From JABIAG01 sp964561995 (lineage in GTDB: Archaea; Nanobdellota; Nanobdellia; Woesearchaeales; JABIAG01), in NCBI GenBank assembly GCA_964561995.1, contig CAZLQZ010000005.1, positions 17,768-81,767 on the forward strand: 64,000 nucleotides of DNA. The letters run 5' to 3'. The notes under the pieces are model-generated. The model ran no database searches, was not told the origin of the DNA, and saw only the letters and a program-made list of their open reading frames with translations. Below, one piece after another: positions 38,501 through 53,500 of the stretch (the stretch's first letter is position 1; each line of letters opens with the position of its first letter). A program made the translations under genes and the position numbers.

Positions 38501-41500
38501 AATAATGCATCTGCAATATATTATGATAAATTAAACAGATTCATCGGCATTGTTAATACAACTACAAATACAACAGTAATTGACACTATTCCCCCAACAG
38601 TACTAAATTTAATTCCTATTTTTCAACAAATAATAAATCAAAGTTCACAAGTCACTATAACAGCAAATGTTACGGACAATGCATTAGTAGATTCAGTCTT
38701 TGCAGACATAACTTACGCAAACTTAACTAATGAAGTAGTTCAAATGAGATATAATTCTACTACTTCACTGTATGAATATGACTTAGGAATTCTGATTGAT
38801 CTTGGCGGTTATAACTATACTATTTTTACAAATGACACTAGTAACAACATAAATAATACTGAATCAACATATTTTATAGTAGGTAATGATAAAGCATCAA
38901 CTCCTACAAATATAACATGTAATGGAGAAAGTTGTACTGGTATATTTAACACAACAATTGATTTAAATTGTTCTGGTAGCGTTGATCCTAACGGAGATCT
39001 CATTACATATCATGTTGAAGTCCTTTACGCACCTCAAAGAGGAAACAAAAGTATTCTTAATTCACAATTTGAATCTGACAATGACAATTTTGTTTACATA
39101 GATGATTTATATGGTACTTCTTCACCGATTCAAGCTCAAGGAGTTAGAGAATCAAACGTAAACTGTGCATCAGGATTTTGCTTAAATATTAACTTAAATG
39201 AAAACTCACCAATTGTAGGTACAACATTTTCAGGAGGATGGAATCGTTCATTCAACATAACCAACCATCCAACTTCAATAAGAGTATCATTTGATTATTC
39301 AATGAGATTAAATGACCTTACTGAATCTAATGAATATGTAAGAATTTATTACCATAACATAACAGATAATAGTTCAGTCATGGGTCCAGTTCTTATGGGA
39401 GTTGCAGGAACTGACGGAAGTGATGAATTAACTTCTGGCACTATAACTTATGAAACACAATTATATTTGGGAGAATACAATTTTGATGCTGGTTGTTTAT
39501 TGAGTACTAATGAAGCAAATGAAAATGGAGAATGTTGGATTGATAATATCTTAATTGAAGAAATAAATACATCACAAACTGAAAAAGAATGGTTCGAAGT
39601 AGGATCTCACATAGAAAATGAAGCATTTAATTGGAATGTATTTGATGAAAAACCACAATCAGGTGTTAATTTTAGATGTAGAGCAATAGACAATGGGTCT
39701 TATATTTATTCAGATTATTATACTCTAAACAGTAATGGGACAATTATAGAAGATGTTCAAAATCCAAAATGGTTTAATAATAAAAGTGGCCCGGGAACAT
39801 ATTCTAAAGGAGGCCTACATCAACTAAATATCACCTGGACAGATAATGGTTTCTTTAACTCCATTTTAATAGAACATAATTTTAGTGGAACACCAATAAA
39901 TGATACTTATAGTGGAAGTAATATAAATGATTATTTCTTAAATTACTACGATTTACCAGTTGGAACTTATTATTGGAAATCTTATGCTAATGATACGTCA
40001 GGAAATAAAAATGAAACTTCAATGTTTATTTACAATGTTGAAAAAGGCATTACAAATATTACATTATTAATTAATGGAAGCACTAATGATTACGAACAAA
40101 ATATTACTTTTGATGCAAACATAACATGTGTATTAAATTTTAATGAAAGTGTAAATTTAACTCAAGATGGAGTTGTTATTGAAACAGAATATTCACAATT
40201 ACAAAATATTTCAACATATTCAAGTGCTGGCTCTTTTATCATTAATTGTTCATTTGAAGAAAATGAGAATTATACTGGTTCACAAGATAATAGTTATATT
40301 ATTGCTACTGATGGAATAGGACCAAATGTAAATCAAACATACCCGCTAAATAATTATTACAATGACTCCTCAGATCCATTTGAATTAATATTTAATTGTT
40401 TGACAACTGACGATTTAGGATTAGTAAATATTAGCTTATATATTACTAATTCATCAAACGAAAGTTTATCATTATATGACACTAGCTTAATTAGTGGAAC
40501 AGAAAATTCATCCTCATGGTTAATTAACTTAACAAATGGAAATTATGGCTGGAATTGTTTAGCTTATGATAATTCAGGAAATTTAGAATGGGGAGAATTA
40601 AGAGACTTAAAAATCAATTTTTCAGACAATATTGCACCAAACATTACAAATATTACAACAATTCCAACTGGACCAACATTCAATAATGGAACTAATGTAA
40701 CTACTCCGATAAATTTCACAAGCAGTGAATATCCGATAAATGTTACTTTTACACTATACAACGAAACAGGTGATATAATTGAGATTGTTGGACCAATTGA
40801 AATTAATAATCCATTAAATTTACCAATAAATTATTCATTCCCGGGAGGTAATTTACCAGATGGAAATTATACTTTAAATATGACAACAACTGATTCAAAT
40901 AATAATAGTGAAGAATTCTTTATTATAACATACATTGTTGATTCTACCACACCTAATATATTGTTTGTAAATCCAACACCAATTAATAATACCATTACAA
41001 ATCAAGCAACCCAGATATTAAACGCAACTCATATTGAATTATATCCAGACAAATTAAAATTAATAATTGATGGAAATGAAAATGAATCATCTAGTTATTC
41101 AAATGGTTTTACAAATTATACTAAAACATTTAGTGAAGGAACACACACTTATTATTACATTGCAAATGATTCAGCAGCAAATATTGGCCAAACAGAAACA
41201 AGAACAATTACAATTGACTTAACAGAACCACAAGTAAACATTTTCATAAACAATACAACAATAGAATACGGTCAAGAAACAATAAGAATTGATTGGAACG
41301 TAACAGAACTTTATCCAGATACTCAATATATTAACATTACATTACCTAATGGAACAATTATTACGCAATCATTCAATGACTCAATTGATGAAGTTTTAGG
41401 ACCATTGAACTTAACAGAATTAGGTACTTATGACATTATAATATTTACAAATGATACAGCAGGAAATGTTAACATTACAACAGCAACATTCAATGTACAA

Positions 41501-44500
41501 GATACAATTGGACCAATATTAAATTACACAGAACCAACTCCAGAACAAAATACAATTACAAATGTGGCAACACAAATTATCAATGTTACACATACAGAAA
41601 ATAATCCAGATACATTAGTTATTACAAATGATGGAATTGTGAATAAATCAGTACCATATTCAAATGATTACAGTAATTTTACTTTAACATTTACAGAAGG
41701 TACACATACATACAATATTACAATTAATGACACAACAGGAAATACTATTTCAACTGAAACAAGAACAATTACAATTGATTTAACAGAACCGCAAGTAGAT
41801 TTATTCGTTAATGATACAATAATTGAATATGGACAAGAAACAATATTTATTGACTGGAACGTAACAGAACTTTATCCAGATACTCAATATATTAACATTA
41901 CATTACCTAACGGAACAATAATTACGCAATCTTTCAATGATTCAATTAATGAAGTACTTGGACCATTGAACTTAACTGAATTGGGTACGTACGAGATTAC
42001 AATATTTGCAAATGATACAGCTGGAAATGTAAACACAACAACTACAACATTCTCAGTTACAGATACCATCAACCCAGAAATCGCTTTCATTAATCCAACA
42101 CCTATTAACAATTTAAATACTTCAACTGCAACTCAAACAATAAGTATTGCTCACAATGAATCTTTACCGGACAAATTAACTTTAGTAATTAACGGAATAG
42201 TTAATCAAAGTACTAGCTATATAAGTGGAATTACAAATTACACTTTAACATTCAGTGATGGAATATATACTTACAACGCAACAATAAATGATACAAGTGG
42301 AAACGAAATTTCTACAGAAACTAGGACATTAACAGTAGATACGACTGCACCAACAATTCAAATTACAAACCCAGATGAAAATAGTTTCCAAGGATATAAT
42401 ATTTCTTTAACAGCAAATGTAAATGATGCACTTATTGGAGTAGATTCTGTTTTATTCCAAATTATTAATACTCTTGGAGATGCAGTATTCAATTATACAG
42501 ACAACTCTGGTCCATACTCGGCAATATGGGAAAGCTTAGGATTCCCAGACGAACAAAATTATACGATATTAGTTACAGCTAGTGATACTCTAGGTAATAT
42601 TAACAGTGAAAATCATTCATTCACATTAGACAATACTAATCCCGCAATTACATTCAATGATCCAGATGAAACTTATCATAATATTGATACAATTGTAAAT
42701 ATAACATTCCAAAATCATAACTTGAATTATACTAATTATACAATTACAAATTCAACAGGTGGAATAGTATTAGCTAACGAGTCAACTCATCCAGGAATTG
42801 TACAATTATATTCAACATCAGATCAATTAGAAATTACAACATTACCAGATGGGAATTATACAATTACAACATTTGTTTTAGACCAAGCAAATAATACTAA
42901 TATAGACGCGACATGGTTTATTATTGACAATACAGAACCAATTGTAACATTATTCATCAACGATACTTCATTAGAATTCGGAACAGGATTTAATTATGTA
43001 GATTGGAACGTTACTGAAAATAACTTGAATTCACAAGTAATCAATATAACATATCCAGACGGATCAGTTGTAACAACTTCAACTAATGACCAAGTAGACA
43101 TAACATTTGGACCAGTTAATCTTACTCAAACTGGAACATATACAGTTAAAGTAACTGTAACAGACTTGGCAGGAAATGTTAATGTAACTCAACAAACATT
43201 CACAGTTCAAGATACGATTAATCCAACATTACAATTTGTAATTCCAACTCCAGCACAAAATACAATTACAAATATAGCTACTCAAACTATTAACGTTACA
43301 CACAATGAAACTAACCCAGAAACATTAACATTAATTGTAGACGGAACAATTAATTCAACACAAGCATATTCAGGATATAATTCAAACATAACATTAACAT
43401 TTGCAGAAGGTACACACACATACAATGTTACAATTAATGATACAACAGGAGCAGAAACATATACAGAAACAAGAACAATTACGATTGACTTAACAGAACC
43501 AGTGGTTGACTTATTCATTAACGATACAACAGTAGAATTAGGAACAGAATTTACATTAATTGATTGGAATGTAACAGAATTATATCTAGACACTGCATAC
43601 ATAAACATTACTTATCCAAACGGATTAATATTAACAACTTCAGTGGATGATTTAGTAAACATTATCCTTGGACCCAACAACCTAACCCAATTAGGTGAGT
43701 ATAGTGTAATAGTATTTACTAATGATTCCGCTGGAAATGTTAACATAACAACTGCAACATTCAATGTACAAGATACAATTGGACCAAGATTAAATTACAC
43801 AGAACCAACTCCAGAACAAAATACAATTACAAATGTGGCAACACAAATTATCAATGTTACACATACAGAAAATAATCCAGATACATTAGTTATTACAAAT
43901 GATGGAATTGTGAATAAATCAGTACCATATTCAAATGATTACAGTAATTTTACTTTAACATTTACAGAAGGTACACATACATACAATATTACAATTAATG
44001 ACACAACAGGAAATACTATTTCAACTGAAACAAGAACAATTACAATTGATTTAACAGAACCGCAAGTAGATTTATTCATTAATGATACAATAATTGAATA
44101 TGGACAAGAAACAATATTAATTGACTGGAATGTAACAGAACTTTATCCGGACACACAACATATAAATATCACATTACCTAACGGAACAATAATTACACAG
44201 TCTTTCAATGATTCAATTAATGAAGTACTTGGACCATTAAACTTAACTGAATTGGGTACGTACGAGATTACAATATTTGCAAATGATACAGCTGGAAATG
44301 TAAACACAACAACTACAACATTCTCAGTTACAGATACCATCAACCCAGAAATCGCTTTCATTAATCCAACACCTATTAACAATTTAAATACTTCAACTGC
44401 AACTCAAACAATAAGTATTGCTCACAATGAATCTTTACCGGACAAATTAACTTTAGTAATTAACGGAATAGTTAATCAAAGTACTAGCTATATAAGTGGA

Positions 44501-47500
44501 ATTACAAATTACACTTTAACATTCAGTGATGGAATATATACTTACAACGCAACAATAAATGATACAAGTGGAAACGAAATTTCTACAGAAACTAGGACAT
44601 TAACAGTAGATACGACTGCACCAACAATTCAAATTACAAACCCAGATGAAAATAGTTTCCAAGGATATAATATTTCTTTAACAGCAAATGTAAATGATGC
44701 ACTTATTGGAGTAGATTCTGTTTTATTCCAAATTATTAATACTCTTGGAGATGCAGTATTCAATTATACAGACAACTCTGGTCCATACTCGGCAATATGG
44801 GAAAGCTTAGGATTCCCAGACGAACAAAATTATACGATATTAGTTACAGCTAGTGATACTCTAGGTAATATTAACAGTGAAAATCATTCATTCACATTAG
44901 ACAATACTAATCCCGCAATTACATTCAATGATCCAGATGAAACTTATCATAATATTGATACAATTGTAAATATAACATTCCAAAATCATAACTTGAATTA
45001 TACTAATTATACAATTACAAATTCAACAGGTGGAATAGTATTAGCTAACGAGTCAACTCATCCAGGAATTGTACAATTATATTCAACATCAGATCAATTA
45101 GAAATTACAACATTACCAGATGGGAATTATACAATTACAACATTTGTTTTAGACCAAGCAAATAATACTAATATAGACGCGACATGGTTTATTATTGACA
45201 ATACAGAACCAATTGTAACATTATTCATCAACGATACTTCATTAGAATTCGGAACAGGATTTAATTATGTAGATTGGAACGTTACTGAAAATAACTTGAA
45301 TTCACAAGTAATCAATATAACATATCCAGACGGATCAGTTGTAACAACTTCAATAGACGATAATTTTAATTTATTATTCGGACCAAGTAACTTGACACAA
45401 ACAGGAACATATACAGTTAAAGTAACTGTTACTGACTTAGCAGGAAATGTTAATGTAACTCAACAAACATTCACAATTACTGATACAATTAATCCAACAT
45501 TACAATTTGTAGAACCAACTCCAGTAGATTATACAATTACAAATATAGCAACTCAAACAATTAACGTAACACACAACGAAACCAACCCAGAAACATTAAC
45601 ATTAATTGTTGACGGAACAATTAATTCAACACAAGCATATTTGGGAACTAATTCAAATATTACTTTAACTTTTGCAGAAGGAACTCACACTTACAATGTA
45701 ACAATCAATGATACAACTGGAACAAAAAGTTACACAGAAACAAGAACAATTACAATTGACTTAACAGAACCAGTTGTGGACTTATCTATCAATGATACAA
45801 CGGTAGAATTAGGAACAGAATTTACATTAATTGATTGGAATGTTACAGACTTGCATTTAGATACAACACATATTAATGTATCATATCCAAATGGAACTAT
45901 AATTTCAACAACATCAGATGATAACTTAGACTTACTATTCGGACCTAACAATTTGACAACAGTGGGTATATATGAAGTAATTGTTTGGAGTAATGATTCA
46001 GCAGGAAATGTTAACATAACAACAGCAACATTCAATGTAATCGATACTAACTTGCCTCAAATAGCATTTGTAAATCCAACACCAGGAAATAAATCATATC
46101 TTAATAATCCAAATGTAATAATTAATACAACACATTCAGATAATGGACCAGACACATTAGTTTTCTACATAGATGGAAATGTAAATGAAACATTTAGTTA
46201 TTCAAACGGATTTACTAATTGGACAAGAACATTAACAGAAGGAAATCACACAATACAAGTGTGGATTAATGATACAGCAGGAAACAATGCATCGACAGAA
46301 GAAAGAATAATTATTATAGATTTAACAGAACCTGAAGTAAACTTGTTCATTAATGATACAACAGTAGAATACGGAACAGAATTTACATTAATTGACTGGA
46401 ATGTAACAGAATTATATATAGATACAGCATACATAAATGTATCATATTCTAACGGAACTATAATTACAACTTCAACAAATGACAACTTGGACTTACTATT
46501 CGGACCAAACAATCTTACAACAACGGGTACATATAATGTAATTGTGTGGAGTAATGACTCAGCAGGAAATGTAAATGTAACAACAGCAACATTTGAGGTT
46601 ATTGACACAATTAATCCAGAAATAGCTTTCGTTAATCCAACACCAGTTGATAACTTCAATACTTCAACTGCAACACAAACAATCAACGTAAGTCATAATG
46701 AAACTAATCCCGATTCATTAACAATGGTAATCAACGGAGTAATAAATCAAACATCAACGTATTCAACAGGATTTACAAATTACACTTTAACATTCAGTGA
46801 TGGAATATATACATACAACGCGACAATAAATGATACTACTGGAAATGAAATTTCTACAGAAATAAGAACATTAACAGTAGATACGACAGCTCCAACAATA
46901 ACTATTAACAATCCTAACCAAGGAAGTTACCAAGGATACAATATTTCAATAGATTCTACAGTAAATGATGCATTAATTGGATTGGATACAATTATTTACA
47001 AAATAATTAACGAATCTGGTGAAGCAATATTTAACACAACTGGACCAGGAATAAAAACATGGGAAAGCTTAGGATTCCCAGATGAGCAGAATTATACATT
47101 CACAGTAATTGCTAATGACACATTAGGAAATGTGAACTCAGAAAATGTATCCTTTGTATTAGACAATACAAACCCAGCAATTACATTCAATAATCCTGAC
47201 GAAACTTATCATAATATTGATACAATTGTAAATATTACATTCCAAAATCATAACTTGAATTATACTAATTATACAATTACAAATTCAACAGGTGGAATAG
47301 TATTAGCTAACGAGTCAACTCATCCAGGAATTGTACAATTATATTCAACATCAGATCAATTAGAAATTACAACATTACCAGATGGGAATTATACAATTAC
47401 AACATTTGTTTTAGACCAAGCAAATAATACTAATATAGACGCGACATGGTTTATTATTGACAATACAGAACCAATTGTAACATTATTCATCAACGATACT

Positions 47501-50500
47501 TCATTAGAATTCGGAACAGGATTTAATTATGTAGATTGGAACGTTACTGAAAATAACTTGAATTCACAAGTAATCAATATAACATATCCAGATGGAAGTG
47601 TTGTAACAACATCAACAAATGACCAATTAGACATACTATTTGGACCAAGTAACTTGACTCAAACAGGAACATATACAGTTAAAGTAACTGTAACAGACTT
47701 AGCAGGAAATGTTAATGTAACTCAACAAATATTTACAGTTACTGACACAATTAATCCAACATTACAATTTGTAGAACCAACTCCAATAGATTATACAATT
47801 ACTAATGTTGCAACTCAAACTATTAACGTAACTCACAATGAAACTAACCCAGAAACATTAACATTAATTATTGACGGAACAATTAATTCAACACAATCGT
47901 ATTTAGGAACTTATTCAAATATTACTTTAACTTTTGCAGAAGGAAATCATACTTACAACATTACTATAAATGACACAACTGGGAATTCATTATCAACAGA
48001 AACAAGAACAATTACAATTGATTTAACAGAACCGCAAGTAGAATTATATATCAACGATACAACAATAGAATACGGTACTGAGTTTGCATTAATTGATTGG
48101 AACGTGACTGAATTGTATATAGATACTGCTTACATTAATGTAAGTTATCCTAATGGAACAATAATTACAACATCAACAAATAATAGTTTAGATTTAATAC
48201 TCGGACCAAACAATCTAACAATAACTGGAACATATAATGTAATCGTATGGAGTAATGATTCAGCAGGAAATATTAACATTACAACTACAACATTTAATGT
48301 ATTTTCATCTACCATTCCAATTGTTAATTTAATAACTCCACATAATAATTCAGAAGATTCAAATGGAGATATTAATTTTAGATATAATGTAACTCACGAT
48401 ATTGACATAAATAATTGTTCATTAATACTCAACGGAAGTATAAATAAAACAACAACAAACGGAATAACTAATATTACCTCATTAATTACTCAAACAGGAT
48501 TAAAAGAAGGTCAATATAAATGGAGTGTGAATTGTACAGACCAATTTGGAATCATTGGTTCATCCGAAACATGGATTGTAAACGTAAATTACCCCGAAAA
48601 TGTAACTAATGAATCAATAATAATTAATGAAATTATTCAAGACTCAGATGGAAATAATATTACTGCAACAATTGAATTAATAGATTTAGGATCTGGAGAA
48701 ATTGATATTAATGTTTCAACAGGTGAAGAACAAAATATTTCTGCAGGATTTTATAATATTAAAATAACACCAATTGGAACAAATGTTAATGAATTAGTAA
48801 TTCACAATTATTCAGTTATTAAAAATTTAACAGACATAATAGATATTGATACATTTAATGTTACAGATTATGACTTTTTAAGTACTATGGGAATAGACTC
48901 CAAAATTAAAGGATATAAATATATTAATATCTCAAAAACAGCAGAAACAGGAGACTTATTCGTTTGTGAAAACTGGAACTTTACATCAAGAAACTGCATT
49001 GATGATTTATGGAAAAAAATTGGTAACTATAATCCTGGAGACAATATTTCAATAACTTTCAATGGTACAACTGCAGCATTTGTAGAAAGCAACTATACAA
49101 TTAACTTAATTAATTTGGGAAATTATTTAATCGCAAATAACCAAACAAGAATAAACGAAGCAGGAAGTATTGTTGATGTATTATTAATACCTAAAAATAA
49201 TTCAATCATAAAAAATATAACAGTAGTTAGTCACAACGAAATTAACATTAGTAATGATATTAAATTAGATGAAGTTAAAAACATAACAGGATGGGTTTAT
49301 AACTTATTAATTGATCCATCAGGATTAAATTTCATAAATGCAACATTACATAAAAATGCAACAGCAATTGGAACTTCATTATGGAAGTGTTTAAATTATA
49401 GTTATGATGAAGAAATATGTTTAGAAGACATAATTCTCATACAAAATATTACTCCAAAAGAGATTTATAAAATATTCTTTGATTCAATAGACCCAGTATT
49501 CTTTGAACAACCAAATGACATTAATGGAACTGATACATACATAGATGAACAAACATCTAATACAAATTATGGTGTCTCTACAGAAATGCGAATTGATGAT
49601 AGAAATGGAAAAACAAAAAGAACAATGATAAACTGGAATTTATCAAACATTCCTAATGGAGTAAAAATTGAAAATGCTATAATGGGATTATATAGATACA
49701 CTGGAACAGGTAGTTCTATTATTACTGATGTAGTAAGAATAAATGAAGCTTGGAATGAATCTACAATAACTTGGAATTCACTACCAAACTATGATTTAAA
49801 TATTTATAATAAAACAGAACTTGGTTCAACTAATGGATGGTACTTATGGAACATAACTCAATTAGTAGACGAATGGGTTAACGAAACACACCCTAATTTA
49901 GGATTATATGTTAAACCATCAACTGAGAATTTAGGAAATAATAATAATCTAGAAAGAGTTTATAGTTCAGATTATCTTGGAGATATAACTTTAAGACCTT
50001 TTATTAACATAACTTGGACAGATATATCAATTCCAAATGTAACATTAATAGAACCATCAATAAATTATTACAATGATGTTTTTGAACCAATTAATGTAAC
50101 TTTCAGTTGTAATGCAACAGACAACTATAATTTAACAAACATAAGTTTATTCATAACTAATAATATTAATACCTCATTTGAATTAAATCAATCATCATCA
50201 ATTACTGGAATTGAAGGAACTAGTGAATGGAACTTATCATTAATCAATGGAGATTATACATGGAATTGTTTAGCTTATGATTCAGAAGGAAACTCAAATT
50301 GGGATGCCGCTAATAGAACTGTATTAATTAATTTCTCTGCTCAATTAGATAATTATCCATACTGGTCAAATAATCAAACTAGTATTTTAGAAACTTATAG
50401 TTCAACTGAATCAATATTCAACGTAACATGGCAAGATGATAATGGTGTCGATACAGTTTACTTTGAATCAAATTATTCTGGAACAACAATTAATTATTCA

Positions 50501-53500
50501 ATGAATAATATTATTGGAAACGTATACAACTATTCAATTGAATTACCTGCAGGAACATATTATTGGAAATCATACGCTAATGATACAATAAATCAATGGA
50601 ATGATACAGACACATGGTCATTTACAATTAACCAAGCAACAACTACATTATCATTAATTGCAACACCAAGTTGGACAATCATAAACGGTACTGAATCAAA
50701 TGTAAGTTGTAATGCTAATAATAATGAAGTTAACATTAGCTTATACAGAAACAACACAATAATAGGAAGCTCAGTTGGAAACTCAGTTAACGATGTGCAA
50801 AATTTAAGTATTGGAGATTATAGCTATGTATGTAATACAACTGGAAGTCAAAATTATACAAATGCAACAGAAGCAAATACATTAACAGTAACAACTAAAA
50901 CAATACCTAATTGTGAATTAAACATTTTACCATCATCAGGACAAACATATCCAGTTAATGTAAATGCGACATGCTCATGTAACAACCTTGAAGCACCAGC
51001 AACATTATACAGAAATAACACATTAATTAATTCTGAAAACAACACACTAATTGAATTAGCAGCAGGAAATTACGATTATGTATGTAATGTATCAGAAACA
51101 CAAAATTATACTTATTATGAAAATTCAACAACTTATGTAATTAACAAAGCAGATACAAGTACAACATTATTAATTAATGGATCTTTAGTAGATTATACAC
51201 AAGATATTACATTTGATGCAAACATATCATGTTCTTTAAACATTACAGATAATGTAAACATGACAGAAAACAAAACACAAATAGAATATGGAATTACTCC
51301 AATACAAAACATTTCAACTTATTTATTAGTACAAGATTATTTGATTGAATGTTCATACCCAGGAAATGAAAATTACACATCATCTACAGATTCAAGTATT
51401 ATATCTGCAACAGATGGAACATTCCCAACATTACAATTTGTAAACACGACACCACGAAATAATACAATAACTAATGTTGCAACTCAAATTATTAACGTTA
51501 CACATACTGAAAATAATCCAGAAACATTAGTATTAGTAATTGATGGAGTAGTAAATGAATCAATTCCTTATACTACTGGATTTACAAACTTCACAAGAAT
51601 ATTTAGCGAAGGTATACACACTTACAACGTAACAATAAATGATACAACTGGAAATACTATTTCAACTGAAACTAGAACAATTACAATTGACACAACAAAA
51701 CCACAGGTTAACTTGTTTATCAATGATACAACAGTAGAATTTGGAACTGAGTTTACATTGATTGATTGGAATGTAACAGACTCGTATTTAGATACAACTT
51801 ATATTAATGTAAGCTATCCAAATGGAACTATAATTACAACATCAATAAATGATAACTTAGACCTATTATTTGGACCTAGAAATTTAACAACAATTGGAAC
51901 TTATGATGTAATTGTTTGGAGTAATGACACAGCTGGAAATGTTAACATTACAACTGCAACATTTAATGTAATAGATACTAACTTACCTCAAATTGCATTT
52001 GTAAATCCTACACCTGGAAATGAATCATATCTTAATAATCCAAACGTAATAATTAATACAACACATTCAGACAATGGACCAGATACATTAGTTTTCTACA
52101 TAGATGGAAGTGTAAATGAAACATTTAGCTATTCAAATGGATTTACTAACTGGACAAAAACATTAACAGAAGGAAACCATACGATACAAGTATGGATTAA
52201 TGATACTGCAGGAAACAATGCATCAACAGAAGAAAGATTGATTATTATTGACACAACAGAACCACAGGTTAACTTGTTTATCAATGATACAACAGTAGAA
52301 TTTGGAACTGAGTTTACATTGATTGATTGGAATGTAACAGAATTATATCTAGATACGGCTTATATTAACATTACTTATCCAAATGGATCAATATTAACAA
52401 CTTCAGTGGATGATTTAGTAAACATTACCCTAGGACCCAATAACCTAACCCAATTAGGTAATTATAGTGTAATAGTATTTACTAATGATTCCGCTGGAAA
52501 TGTTAATATAACAACAGGATTATTTGAAGTATTTAACTTAACAAATCTGATTTTAAATTATACAAATCCAACATTAGAAAATGGTACTATAACAAATAAC
52601 CCAATACAAACAATAAATGTAACACATACAGAAAATAATCCAGATACATTAGTACTAATAATAGATGGAATAATTAATCAAACCACATCATATAATGGAA
52701 GTTTTAGTAACTTTACATTAACTTTCAGCGAAGGTACACACACATTTAACGTATCAATAAATGATACAACTGGAAATGATGCAACAGTTGAATCTAGAAC
52801 AATAATTGTAGACTTAACAAAACCAAATGTAACATTAATCAAACCAAGAAATAATTATTATAATGATACTTCAAATCCAAGTACTATCACATTAAAATGT
52901 AATGCTACAGATAATAATGGATTAAATAACTTAAGTCTTTACATAACTGACAGCAACAACGCAACATTTAGTCTAAGTCAATTCTCAAATGTGAGTGGAG
53001 TATTTGCACAAGCAGAATGGAATTTAAGCTTAAGTAATGGAGATTATACTTGGAATTGTTTAGCAAAAGATGTTGCAGGAAATAATCAGTGGGCAATTAA
53101 CAGAACAATTAAAATTAACTTTACTAGTCCAGTAACTCCGCCATCTCCAAGTTCTTGTTTTCCTGCAGGAACTAAAATCCTAATGGATAATGGAAATTAT
53201 AAAAATATTGAAGATGTAAAAATTAATGATTTAATACTCAGTTTTGATGAAATTAATACAATAAATAAACCTGCAAAAGTTCTAGAACTTGAAAACCCAA
53301 TTAGAGATCACATGTGTACAATAGAATTTAATGACAATACTAAATTACAATTAACAAATGAACATCCATTATACACTACAGAAGGATGGAAATCTATTAA
53401 CCCAGAAGAAACAGATAAAGAAAACTCTGCACTAAAAGTAAAACCATTAAAACAAGATGACAAAGTTAAATTAATAGAAGGTTTCAAAACAGTTTCAAAC

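Noticed and set aside
43282..46686. Long minus-strand frames inside the giant gene (up to 146 codons)
   Set aside because: They lie opposite Asn/Thr-rich repeats, recur with the repeats (41884-42111 and 44143-44382 are near-identical), lack ribosome sites, and look like antisense shadows.
41491..47593. CRISPR-like or mobile repeat array
   Set aside because: The repeats are hundreds of bases long, in frame, and encode Ig-like protein; there are no short direct repeats with unique spacers.
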